Shown here in pieces: positions 54,445 through 62,513 of a stretch of 64,000 bases of DNA (the stretch's first letter is position 1; every line of letters begins with the position of its first letter). The translations under genes and the position numbers were made by a program. Source of the DNA: Akkermansiaceae bacterium UBA5689 (GTDB lineage Bacteria; Verrucomicrobiota; Verrucomicrobiia; Verrucomicrobiales; Akkermansiaceae); assembly GCA_002420305.1 (NCBI GenBank), contig DIHT01000133.1, positions 7,670-71,669 on the forward strand, given 5' to 3'. The notes below the pieces were generated by a model. That model saw nothing but the letters and a program-made list of their open reading frames with translations, had not been told where the DNA came from and ran no database searches.

Positions 54445-54519
54445 GCTGCCCTGGTTCCAAAAAAATATTTGGATGGGTGGCTTTCCGCCTCTCCAAGGTT
54501 CGCTTGCAGTCCGCGTCAA

Positions 54520-54885
54520 CTAGCTTGGCTCCGCGTTGCGGCCTTCTTCGATCAGGTGCCAGAATTGCTTGGATCGTGCGAGCTCCTCGTCTTCTGCGCC
54601 AAAAGGTAGTTTCGAGCGGAAGAGGAAGTCCTGAAAGGTATTCTTGTGAAGGACGCGGTGCACCTTGACGTGATCATCGAGGACCTCGAAATAGAACCTC
54701 CACTCCTTCGCGCGAAAGCGGAAGAGCACCTTGTTGTCTCTCTCGATTCTTCCAAACCGATCATCCTCCAGATTTTCAAGGTCCTCCTCCTTGACCTTGA
54801 ATTCGTCAAGTAGCTCGAGTTGTTCCAGCGTGCCGAGCTGGGAGATCTCAGCAGCGCTAATCACGTTGAAGACTATCTGAAGCAC
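54520..54885 (-). CDS. Small cytosolic protein, unknown (possibly RelE/ParE-like fold)
   Basis: 121 residues. A charged N-terminal helix is followed by FRFRAKEWRFYFEVLDD and VKVHRVLHKNTFQDFL, whose alternation of basic and aromatic residues recalls the beta-sheet of RelE/ParE-like proteins, but there is no antitoxin gene beside it and the helix-rich C-terminus does not fit well. No signal peptide. It lies between the ExbBD operon (convergent) and the lar operon (same strand, upstream). Function unknown. Confidence 0.6.
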   Translation of the reverse strand: MLQIVFNVISAAEISQLGTLEQLELLDEFKVKEEDLENLEDDRFGRIERDNKVLFRFRAKEWRFYFEVLDDHVKVHRVLHKNTFQDFLFRSKLPFGAEDEELARSKQFWHLIEEGRNAEPS

Positions 54886-54959
54886 GACTTACCCTACACC
54901 CCGAGAAGGAAGAGGGAACGGAAAATAGCAAGTGGCCCATTGCTTTGGAGCCTTTTCCT

Positions 54960-56165
54960 TCAGTGGGAATGCCCTTCGTGAGAATGGGGGAGTTTCAGGG
55001 CGTGGGCAGCTTCGTGCTCCGCTTGGTGGTATACTTCCCGGATTGGAGTTCCGCTTTTGGAGGCCGCTTCCCGGCAGTCTTCATATTCCGGGGTCACCCG
55101 GGATTGCCCGCCCGGTAGCGTCGCGATCTTAACCCGAATCTCACCAAACTTGGTCTTAACTACCTCGCTGCGACGGGGCAGTGAATTGCGTTGTACTTCC
55201 TGCCGGCGGACCCCGAGAGTAGAGCTCTCATGAAAAAGGAGGTGTTCCAGAGACTCGGCCTGCTGTGGTTTAGCAAGAACTTGAAGGAGTATTCCGGGCC
55301 GGCCTTTCTTCATCTGGGCAGGAAGCACTGAGACATCGAGAGCTCCTGCCTCCATCAGGAGATGAGAGAGATGGCCCACCAGCTCGGGAGACTCGTCATC
55401 GAGATTCGTTTCGAGTTGTATCAGGGTTTCAGTGAGTAGGCGGGACCCGCCTCCGGCATCGCCCAGAAGAAGGCGCAGGACGTTCGGAATCTCAAGGTCG
55501 TTGGATCCGGCCCCGTAACCAATTGACGTAAGGGCCATTGGTGGGATAGGCCCAAATCCATCGGCCACCTCCGAGAGAACTGCGGCACCAGTCGGAGTTA
55601 CGAGTTCAGCATCGATGGTGCTGCCCGCGACAGGGCAACCTTTCATTAGTGCCAGGGCTGCAGGAGCAGGGAGGGGGATCTGTCCATGGGCACCAGTGAC
55701 AAAGCCGCGGCCAAGAGGAAACGGAGAAACGCGAACCTGCTCGATACCCAGAGCCTCAAGTCCCGCGAGAGTGCCGCAAACGTCGACAATGGCATCGACC
55801 CCACCTACCTCGTGAAGGTGGACCTTATCGACGGTAGAATCGTGAATTGCGGCTTCTGCCTCGCAGATCCGGGTAAAGATACGAGTAGCGGTTTTCTTGA
55901 CCTGCGCGGACAGGGAGCTGTCCTCAACGACCTTTACGATGTCGGCGAGGTGACGCTCGGGGGCATCGTCGTGCACATGGACGTCGACCTTGACTGCGCT
56001 GAAGGCATTCTTGGAGACGCGATTGATATGCAGGTGGAAGTCTTTCAGGTGAAGCTTGGAGAGCTCGGCCTCCAGTTTGTCAGCGGGTAGACCCGCATCT
56101 ACCAGCGCTCCAAGCATCATGTCCCCGCTTGCTCCTGCAATACAGTCAAAGTAAGCCGTGCGCAT
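54960..56165 (-). CDS. larC: Nickel-pincer cofactor biosynthesis protein LarC (unsplit)
   Basis: Inserts nickel into the pyridinium dithiodicarboxylate mononucleotide to finish the NPN cofactor. I take the ATG at 56165 (MRTAYFDCIAGASGDMMLGAL), which matches the LarC family start; 401 residues. The N-terminal LarC1 and C-terminal LarC2 domains are in a single frame, unlike Lactiplantibacillus plantarum where a programmed frameshift joins them. HDDAPERHLADIVKVVE and the histidine-rich C-terminus (HSHEGHSH) are likely metal-handling. Third gene of the larE-larB-larC run. Confidence 0.93.
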   Translation of the reverse strand: MRTAYFDCIAGASGDMMLGALVDAGLPADKLEAELSKLHLKDFHLHINRVSKNAFSAVKVDVHVHDDAPERHLADIVKVVEDSSLSAQVKKTATRIFTRICEAEAAIHDSTVDKVHLHEVGGVDAIVDVCGTLAGLEALGIEQVRVSPFPLGRGFVTGAHGQIPLPAPAALALMKGCPVAGSTIDAELVTPTGAAVLSEVADGFGPIPPMALTSIGYGAGSNDLEIPNVLRLLLGDAGGGSRLLTETLIQLETNLDDESPELVGHLSHLLMEAGALDVSVLPAQMKKGRPGILLQVLAKPQQAESLEHLLFHESSTLGVRRQEVQRNSLPRRSEVVKTKFGEIRVKIATLPGGQSRVTPEYEDCREAASKSGTPIREVYHQAEHEAAHALKLPHSHEGHSH

Positions 56166-56203
56166 GTGAGGATTGGAAAGGGTATCGGGGCCGAAGGAAA
56201 GCC

Positions 56204-56968
56204 TCAACCGGCGTGTTTCCCACCAGATCGCATGATTGAACTGGCGACCATGGCGGCGCCAAATCCGTTATCAATGTTGACTACTGAGACACCAGAAGCA
56301 CACGAGGAAAGCATCGCGTGCAGGGCAGCTTCACCCCCTCTCGAGATCCCGTATCCCACACTGGTGGGAACGCCAATGACAGGGCAGGCGACCAATCCTC
56401 CAATGACACTGGTGAGGGCCCCTTCCATGCCGGCAACACTAATCACTACTCCCGCTTCTCGAAGAGTCTCTAGCTTATCCAGAAGCCGGTGCAAACCGGC
56501 AACTCCCACATCCGTGAGGCGCTCCACCCGGTGACCGAGGAATTCGAGGGTCTGGGATGCTTCCTCCGCAACAGGCAAATCGGAAGTGCCCGCGCAGGCG
56601 ACAACCGCGTAGGGATGAGCTTTTGCTTCGGGGCGGTGTCCCAGAGCGAGAAGGCGCGAAAGCCTGTCGTAGCGGGCTTCGGGTAGTGCTTCTTCCACAA
56701 TGCGGGCCTTACGACGGGAGACCCTGGTCGCGAGGGCCCTTTGATTGCTCTGGTATATTCGGTCGAGGATTTCAACCAGCTGCTCCCCACTCTTTCCTGC
56801 ACCGAAGACGACTTCGGGTGCTCCTTGCCGGAGTTCCCGGTGGGTGTCTATGGTTGTGTGCTCAAGATCTTGAAACGGGAGGTCCCGGAGCTCTTCCAGC
56901 GCCTTGGCGGCGGTCACCTCTCCGGTTGCGACCTGATTGAGTAGTCGTTCGATACGTTCGGGGTTCAT
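56204..56968 (-). CDS. larB: Nickel-pincer cofactor biosynthesis protein LarB
   Basis: Carboxylates nicotinic acid adenine dinucleotide and releases AMP, the first committed step of NPN synthesis. 254 residues. The PurE-like core contains ACAGTSDLPVAEEAS, VAGMEGALTSVIGGL and PTSVGYG, and the SSCASGVSVVNIDNGFGAA segment carries the cysteine that forms a covalent link to the pyridine ring. The start overlaps the larE stop by four bases, indicating translational coupling. Confidence 0.95.
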   Translation of the reverse strand: MNPERIERLLNQVATGEVTAAKALEELRDLPFQDLEHTTIDTHRELRQGAPEVVFGAGKSGEQLVEILDRIYQSNQRALATRVSRRKARIVEEALPEARYDRLSRLLALGHRPEAKAHPYAVVACAGTSDLPVAEEASQTLEFLGHRVERLTDVGVAGLHRLLDKLETLREAGVVISVAGMEGALTSVIGGLVACPVIGVPTSVGYGISRGGEAALHAMLSSCASGVSVVNIDNGFGAAMVASSIMRSGGKHAG

Positions 56969-57768
56969 TTTTTCCTGAGGACATCATTCATACTCCCTGA
57001 TCGGAACCCTGCGAGGTCGAGAGCGGCATAGGGAAATCCCGCCTCCTTCATCGCCTTTGTAATTTGATCGCTTTGTTCCACGGCACGAGCGAGCTCATTC
57101 TGGCTTACCTCGATACGAGCTATCTGGTCATGATGCCGTACACGAAGCTCGTGAAATCCCAGCGACCGGAGGGATGCTTCAGCTTTTTCGACCTGTGCGA
57201 GTTTTTCTGGAGTGACCTCCGAGCCGTAGGGGACTCTGGAAGAGAGGCAGGCGTTGGCTGGTCGATTCCAGTTTGAGAGGCCCAGTTGGCGTGCCCATTC
57301 GCGGATCTCCCCCTTGCCGATCCCGGCCTCTTGAAGCGGGCTGCGGACCCCGTGCTCTCTTGCAGCTCGCAGACCCGGACGGTGGTCTCCGAGATCATCG
57401 GCGTTAGTGCCATCGAGAATCCACTTGAAGCCTTCCGCCTTCGCGTAGTCGATCAGGCACTGATAGACATTGGTCTTACAAAAATAGCAGCGCTGGGAGT
57501 CGTTACGCTGGTAGCGTGGGTCTTCAGTTTCTCGGCTCTGGACCACCTCATGAGCGACTCCGATCTCGGCGGCGAGACTCCGGGAGGCTTCTAAATCGCT
57601 TTGGGCGAGACTTGGGGATGCGGCGGTGATGGCTACCGCATTGTCTCCGAGTTGTTCGCGAGCGACTCTCAGAACCAGAGTGCTATCGATCCCTCCGGAG
57701 AAGGCGACGAGGACACGCTCGAAATCGTGGATGATTTTTGAGGCTAGAAGCCGGGGAGAATCTTTCAT
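56965..57768 (-). CDS. larE: ATP-dependent sacrificial sulfur transferase LarE, single-cysteine type
   Basis: Transfers two sulfurs to the P2CMN precursor of NPN. From the ATG at 57768 (MKDSPRLLASK) the protein has 267 residues; the frame is open a further 69 bases but only from a TTG. The PP-loop is VAFSGGIDST, the conserved RCYFCKTNVY block follows, and ACLSSRVPYG (about residues 175-184) holds the cysteine that is consumed as sulfur donor in the L. plantarum enzyme. No further cysteines lie downstream, so it is the single-cysteine type rather than the [4Fe-4S] type. A perfect palindrome sits just upstream of the start. Confidence 0.93.
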   Translation of the reverse strand: MKDSPRLLASKIIHDFERVLVAFSGGIDSTLVLRVAREQLGDNAVAITAASPSLAQSDLEASRSLAAEIGVAHEVVQSRETEDPRYQRNDSQRCYFCKTNVYQCLIDYAKAEGFKWILDGTNADDLGDHRPGLRAAREHGVRSPLQEAGIGKGEIREWARQLGLSNWNRPANACLSSRVPYGSEVTPEKLAQVEKAEASLRSLGFHELRVRHHDQIARIEVSQNELARAVEQSDQITKAMKEAGFPYAALDLAGFRSGSMNDVLRKK

Positions 57769-58121
57769 GCGCAGACCATATGGTCTGCCCTTACGCAAAG
57801 GTATGCAGAGCGATTCGGCAAGACGGCAGGTAACCAAAGAGGGGATTTTCTATTCCTAGGCCCGAAATATGCAGAGATGAATTGAGGTAGAGAGGCACGG
57901 CACAACCCTTTTCCCTCGACAGAGCCAGCACCCCGTGCAAATCCTGCCGGCCGTGAACAGTTGGACCCTAGCACCTCTTCTTCTTGTGTCGCCGCTTGGA
58001 CGCTAGTCCTTGCCCGTCTCTCCTGGCCCAGCAAATGTCTCCTGCATAACGGGGCGAACTGTGGCCGATACGTTTGCCAAGACCGTGCCAAAAGATAATT
58101 ATCAGCCAATCCAATCTGATC
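57769..58121. other. 353-base gap between larE and leuA
   Basis: Divergent genes, so both promoters should lie here. Besides the 18-base palindrome I see no gene, no leader peptide rich in leucine codons and no convincing T-box. The 48 bases before leuA are open in its frame but the ATG at 58122 is the natural start. Confidence 0.5.
57771..57788. promoter_or_regulatory. 18-base perfect palindrome before larE
   Basis: GCAGACCATATGGTCTGC is a perfect inverted repeat ending three bases before the chosen larE ATG. It may be an operator for the lar operon or a hairpin covering the ribosome site; no regulator gene is beside it. Its position is striking but function is inferred. Confidence 0.45.
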
Positions 58122-59810
58122 ATGAATAAACAAAAGATCCGTAAGTACCAGCCCTTTCCTGAAGTTGGGCTAGCGGACCGCCAATGGCCCGACCAGACAA
58201 TTACTGCGGCTCCAGTCTGGTGTTCCGTGGATCTGAGGGACGGCAACCAGTCCCTCCCGGTGCCGATGAGCGTGGAGGAAAAGCTCGAGATGTTTGATCT
58301 GTTGGTAGAAGTCGGATTTACCCAGATAGAAGTAGGGTTTCCCTCGGCCTCGGAGACCGAATTCAATTTCCTTCGACGTCTTATCGATGAAGACCTGATT
58401 CCGGAGGGGGTCAAGGTTCAGGTTCTCGTACAGGCTCGAGAACATCTGATTCGGCGAACATTTGAAGCGATCGATGGGGTAAAGAATACGATTGTCCACA
58501 TGTACAACTCAACATCCCCCTTGCAAAGGCGGATCACATTCGGAGATGCCAGCCGGGAGGATATCAGGCAAATGGCCGTTGACGGAGCGATGATGGTCAG
58601 GGAGTTGATACCAACTGTGCCGGGCACCAATGTAGACCTCGAATATTCCCCGGAATCGTTTTCAGATACCGAGCTTGGGTTTGCGCTCGAGGTGTGCGAG
58701 GCGGTTATGGACGTATGGCAGCCGACACCGGTTAAGCCGGTTATTCTGAATCTCCCTGCAACGGTTGAGTGGACGACCCCAAATGTTCATGCAGATCAGA
58801 TCGAGTGGTTTTGTCGGAATGTGAAGGAGAGGGAAAGTGTCCAGATTTCTCTTCATACGCACAACGACAGGGGAACTGGAATCGCAGCCACTGAGCTCGG
58901 CCTTTTGGCGGGGGCAGACCGGGTCGAGGGCACACTGTTCGGTAACGGGGAGCGAACCGGGAATCTGGATATCGTGGTCGCGGCACTGAACATGAACAGT
59001 CATGGGATCGAAACCGGCCTTGATTTTACGGATCTACCCAGAATCAGGGAAGTTTATGAGCGCACCACGCGAATGGAGGTTCCTGATCGCCAGCCCTATG
59101 CTGGAGAACTCGTTTTTACCGCCTTTTCTGGTAGTCATCAGGATGCGATCAAGAAGGGACTCGACAGGCGTAAGAGCGATATTGCGGAGGCGAGTGGAGA
59201 AGCCGTAAAATGGGGAGTCCCCTACCTGACGGTCGACCCTGAAGACATCGGCCGTAGTTATGAGGCGATCATTCGAATCAATTCTCAGTCAGGGAAGGGA
59301 GGAGTGGCTTATATTCTTGATCGCGAATACGGGTTTGACCTTCCCAAAACGATGCATCCGCAAGTGGGCAAGCAAGTCTATGATTTAGCGGACCAGCTTG
59401 GCAGAGAGCTGAATCCTGCGGAGGTGAAGGACGCGTTCTTCCGGTATTTTGCCAATGTGGCGAAGCCCCTTCAGGTCGTCAGCTACGAGCTTGAACAGGA
59501 GCCTGGTCAGCGGGGCACGGTCAGTTGTCGTGCTGAGGTCCTTCTTGATGATGAGTCGAGAATCATCGCCGGACGTGGGAATGGCCCGATTAATGCCCTT
59601 GTCCATGCTCTTGAGGAAGACGGGAAGAAGGACTTCGTTCTCACCGACTACCGGTCTCATTCTCTTCGGGATGGGTCCAGCTCTGACGCGGCAGCCTACG
59701 TGCAACTGAAACATGATGATGGCCGCCTGATCTGGGGCGCGGGGATTGACCCGTCGATTGAAATGGCAGGTCTTCAGGCTCTGGTCAGCGCTTGGAACCT
59801 CCTCCGGTAA
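58122..59810 (+). CDS. leuA: 2-isopropylmalate synthase (LeuA2/yeast-like form)
   Basis: Condenses 2-ketoisovalerate with acetyl-CoA in leucine synthesis. From the ATG at 58122 (MNKQKIRKYQPFPEVGL) the protein has 562 residues. The catalytic block has SVDLRDGNQSLPVPMS (about 36-51), where RDG is the metal-binding motif, then FTQIEVGFPSASETEF, SLHTHNDRGTG (metal His) and GNGERTGN. The C-terminal regulatory domain is present (residues about 430-562), so leucine feedback is likely. The sequence is of the longer LEU4-like type rather than E. coli LeuA. Only leu gene here. Confidence 0.95.
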   Translation: MNKQKIRKYQPFPEVGLADRQWPDQTITAAPVWCSVDLRDGNQSLPVPMSVEEKLEMFDLLVEVGFTQIEVGFPSASETEFNFLRRLIDEDLIPEGVKVQVLVQAREHLIRRTFEAIDGVKNTIVHMYNSTSPLQRRITFGDASREDIRQMAVDGAMMVRELIPTVPGTNVDLEYSPESFSDTELGFALEVCEAVMDVWQPTPVKPVILNLPATVEWTTPNVHADQIEWFCRNVKERESVQISLHTHNDRGTGIAATELGLLAGADRVEGTLFGNGERTGNLDIVVAALNMNSHGIETGLDFTDLPRIREVYERTTRMEVPDRQPYAGELVFTAFSGSHQDAIKKGLDRRKSDIAEASGEAVKWGVPYLTVDPEDIGRSYEAIIRINSQSGKGGVAYILDREYGFDLPKTMHPQVGKQVYDLADQLGRELNPAEVKDAFFRYFANVAKPLQVVSYELEQEPGQRGTVSCRAEVLLDDESRIIAGRGNGPINALVHALEEDGKKDFVLTDYRSHSLRDGSSSDAAAYVQLKHDDGRLIWGAGIDPSIEMAGLQALVSAWNLLR

Positions 59811-59829
59811 GGGGCCTGTTGAGGTCTTT

Positions 59830-60546
59830 TTACCAGATTCCAAGCTCTTGGAGCTGGTTCTTTGCCGTGCCAGCCCAGTCCCTGTTCGCGGCGGGCGAGG
59901 CAGGGCTTGGGTGCAGAATTCTTCCTACGGTGGGCACGGGATCTATCCTCTCTGCGATTCCAGCCAATTGCTTCTGAGCGTAGGCGCCAACTCCGACCAG
60001 ATATTTGGGCTTGAGCAGGTTGATGACAGTTTCGAGATGGTCCAGGCAGGCTTTGTCGACGGGTTTCATTGCCTCTACCGGGATCTTGTCAGGAGTTAGA
60101 TTGGCCCCGGTTTCCTTCATCCAGACAAGTGGGCAGTAATTCGCTACGAAGTGGGTTTCAAAGAATTTATCCGGATCTGGGAAACGTTCTGCGAAAAGCC
60201 CCCAGAGACGGCGCCCACTCACCTCCGACCGCTCACAAGAAAATCCAGTGATCGGGCGCTTGGGGTGTTCAGGGTCCGGCTTTCCGACGTGTCCAGAGAT
60301 GCCCATCCAGTCCCGGACCGCAGGGATCTCACCAAAGGGCACGCCCGTTTGCGCCATACCGAAGGGCCCTGGGTTCATTCCCAGGAGAAGCACGCTTTTT
60401 TGGCCTTGGCCGAACCGCTCAAGATAATCGCAATGCCGCTCCCAGGCGTATTCAAGGGGGTTGTAGGTATGTGTAACAGGGTCGGAAAATGTGAGGGGTC
60501 GCAGGGCCCTGCGGAGCTGGTCAGCAGCATGGATGAGTGGTGACAC
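59830..60546 (-). CDS. Uracil-DNA glycosylase, SMUG1 family
   Basis: 238 residues, from an ATG at 60546. The active-site motif GMNPGPFGMAQTGVPFGE (about residues 56-73) is the SMUG1-type motif I, and HPSPASPAANRDW near the C-terminus holds the catalytic His of motif II. It is the second uracil glycosylase in the window and is predicted to remove uracil, and possibly 5-hydroxymethyluracil, from DNA. Convergent with leuA, 19 bases apart. Confidence 0.93.
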   Translation of the reverse strand: MSPLIHAADQLRRALRPLTFSDPVTHTYNPLEYAWERHCDYLERFGQGQKSVLLLGMNPGPFGMAQTGVPFGEIPAVRDWMGISGHVGKPDPEHPKRPITGFSCERSEVSGRRLWGLFAERFPDPDKFFETHFVANYCPLVWMKETGANLTPDKIPVEAMKPVDKACLDHLETVINLLKPKYLVGVGAYAQKQLAGIAERIDPVPTVGRILHPSPASPAANRDWAGTAKNQLQELGIW

Positions 60547-60680
60547 ATGGTTGAGATTGGGGGGTCCCCGGAAGAAGTCGAGAGAAGATACGATGTTCAG
60601 CGGTCAGCATTTTGGGGGCGCATACCGGGGGAAGAAAGCGGAGGCTCCTTGTGATCAGATACTCGGGCATGATAGCGTAA

Positions 60681-60695
60681 TTGTATCGGTTACAA
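60681..60695. promoter_or_regulatory. LacI-like operator candidate upstream of SASA gene
   Basis: TTGTATCGGTTACAA is an imperfect inverted repeat (arms TTGTA and TACAA) around a central CG, resembling sites of LacI/GalR regulators, and lies about 108 bases before the carbohydrate esterase start. No regulator gene was seen in the window. Confidence 0.35.
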
Positions 60696-60802
60696 CCATG
60701 ACTACTTGGTAATCTGCTCCAGTCTGATGGGGCTGCTTTCGAATGAGGCCAGTCTCGTATAAAACCGTTTTGAAAGCCAAGACTCTCAACCTCCTGTCTG
60801 CG

Positions 60803-62488
60803 ATGTGCATCTTCCAATCTCTCTGTTCTCCAATAAAATTCAGCCTCTGCGCGGCCCTGATGCTGGTCAGCTCCAGAGCTGATGCTGGTCAGCAATTACA
60901 AATGCCAAACATATTTGGAGACCAGATGGTTCTTCAAAGAGATAAGCCTATTCGAATCTGGGGCCGGGCGGAGGCAGACAATGCCGTCACGGTTTCCTTT
61001 GCTGGGAATAGCCGAACGGTTACCGCCGATACTGAGGGGAAGTGGGAGGTCGCGTTAGCACCTATGCCGGCCCAGTCTTCCGGTCAGGCCCTCACTGTGA
61101 AAAGTGCAGAGGAGACTCTCGTCTTCGAGGATGTCCTTGTGGGAGACGTTTGGCTCTGTAGTGGGCAGAGCAACATGGAGTGGAGGTTGCGGAGCTCTCG
61201 TGATGCGGATTTGGAAATTCCCTCTTCGAACTCTCCGGGTCTCCGGTATCTCCAGATTCGGCCCGAGGGCTCGCCGGAACCACGGGAGAATTTCCCAAGG
61301 GAGAAGAGGGAGGGAGTCTGGCTGCAATGTAATCCGGAGACGGCAGGAGATTGTTCCGGGGTCGCCTATTTCTTCGGGCAGCGTTTGCATCGTCACCTGA
61401 ACGTTCCGATTGGGCTTATTAACGCGGCTTGGGGAGGGACGATGGCTCAGCACTGGGTGACCCGGAAGACTCTGGAGACCTTGCCTGCCGTAAAATCCTA
61501 TCTGGACGCCTATGATGAGAAGTGCCGGCAATGGGTAGCAGAAGGTGGGGAGCAGGGAGCCTCCGAGCGCTTTGCTCTAGCCCAAAAGCAATGGGAAGCT
61601 CAGGCCAAGGAGGCGCGGGATCGGGGCGAGAAGGATCCACCCGACAGGCCAAACCGCAGGAATTACCAGAATCCGGCGGAGGGTCGTATTCCGGCTGGTC
61701 CGCTCAATGCGATGATTATGCCAATGGCGGGGCTCAGCCTTCGGGGGGTTCTTTTCTATCAGGGAGAAAACAACTCCTTCGGGGATACTTGGATTCCTTT
61801 TCGTGAAACCTTTCCTGCGGTGATCTCCGACTGGCGGAGGCTGTTTCGAAACGATGAGCTCCCTTTCGGTATCATTCAGATTGCCGGGTGGAGCACCCGG
61901 CGCTCCATGACCTACGATATGAACCATCACACCAATATCGTTCGGGAGGTACAGTTCAACACATGGCGTGCTACTTCGAATGCAGGTTTAATTGTCAGTT
62001 TTGATGCAAACAGTAACAGTAGTATTCACCCGGGCAGAAAATCTCCGGTGGGGGATCGGGCGGCTCGCTGGGCTCTCTCAGAGGTTCATGGAGCGATGGA
62101 TGCTACCCGAGGAAAACCGCTGCAGTGGCATGGGCCGGTTTACCAATCCATGGAAAAGGAAAAGGACAGGATCCGCATCACCTTTGAGGAGGGCAGCGAT
62201 CAGGGGCTCCGACTTGAGCGCGCTGATGCCCGGGGATTCTACATTGCAGGGGAGGACCAGATTTTTCACCATGCTGACGCTAGGGTGCTCGGTGGCCGGG
62301 ATGTTCCTTCGGTGGTAGAGGTCTGGTCTGATGATGTTCCCTCCCCTGTTGCCGTACGATACGCATGGTCGAATCTACCTCTGGGGTCCTTGATGAACGG
62401 AAAGGAACTTCCTGCTTACCCCTTCCGCACGGATAAGTGGCCTTTGAAGCCTCATTACGGGGAGGCGCTTTATGAGGTATCTCCGTGA
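60803..62488 (+). CDS. Secreted sialate O-acetylesterase (SGNH-type)
   Basis: I take the ATG at 60803 (MCIFQSL), which precedes a signal peptide cleaving near SRADAG; an in-frame ATG at 60743 is also possible. About 561 residues. The catalytic serine is in LCSGQSNMEWRL (about residue 104 of the mature family motif), further SGNH blocks are RGVLFYQGENNS and the His segment near NSSIHPGRK. The family removes O-acetyl groups from sialic acids or plant and algal glycans. It overlaps the frame of the next gene near its stop and is likely co-expressed with that pectate lyase. Secreted. Confidence 0.85.
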   Translation: MCIFQSLCSPIKFSLCAALMLVSSRADAGQQLQMPNIFGDQMVLQRDKPIRIWGRAEADNAVTVSFAGNSRTVTADTEGKWEVALAPMPAQSSGQALTVKSAEETLVFEDVLVGDVWLCSGQSNMEWRLRSSRDADLEIPSSNSPGLRYLQIRPEGSPEPRENFPREKREGVWLQCNPETAGDCSGVAYFFGQRLHRHLNVPIGLINAAWGGTMAQHWVTRKTLETLPAVKSYLDAYDEKCRQWVAEGGEQGASERFALAQKQWEAQAKEARDRGEKDPPDRPNRRNYQNPAEGRIPAGPLNAMIMPMAGLSLRGVLFYQGENNSFGDTWIPFRETFPAVISDWRRLFRNDELPFGIIQIAGWSTRRSMTYDMNHHTNIVREVQFNTWRATSNAGLIVSFDANSNSSIHPGRKSPVGDRAARWALSEVHGAMDATRGKPLQWHGPVYQSMEKEKDRIRITFEEGSDQGLRLERADARGFYIAGEDQIFHHADARVLGGRDVPSVVEVWSDDVPSPVAVRYAWSNLPLGSLMNGKELPAYPFRTDKWPLKPHYGEALYEVSP

Positions 62489-62513
62489 GGCGAAGATTGA
62501 GAGCGGGCAAGGG

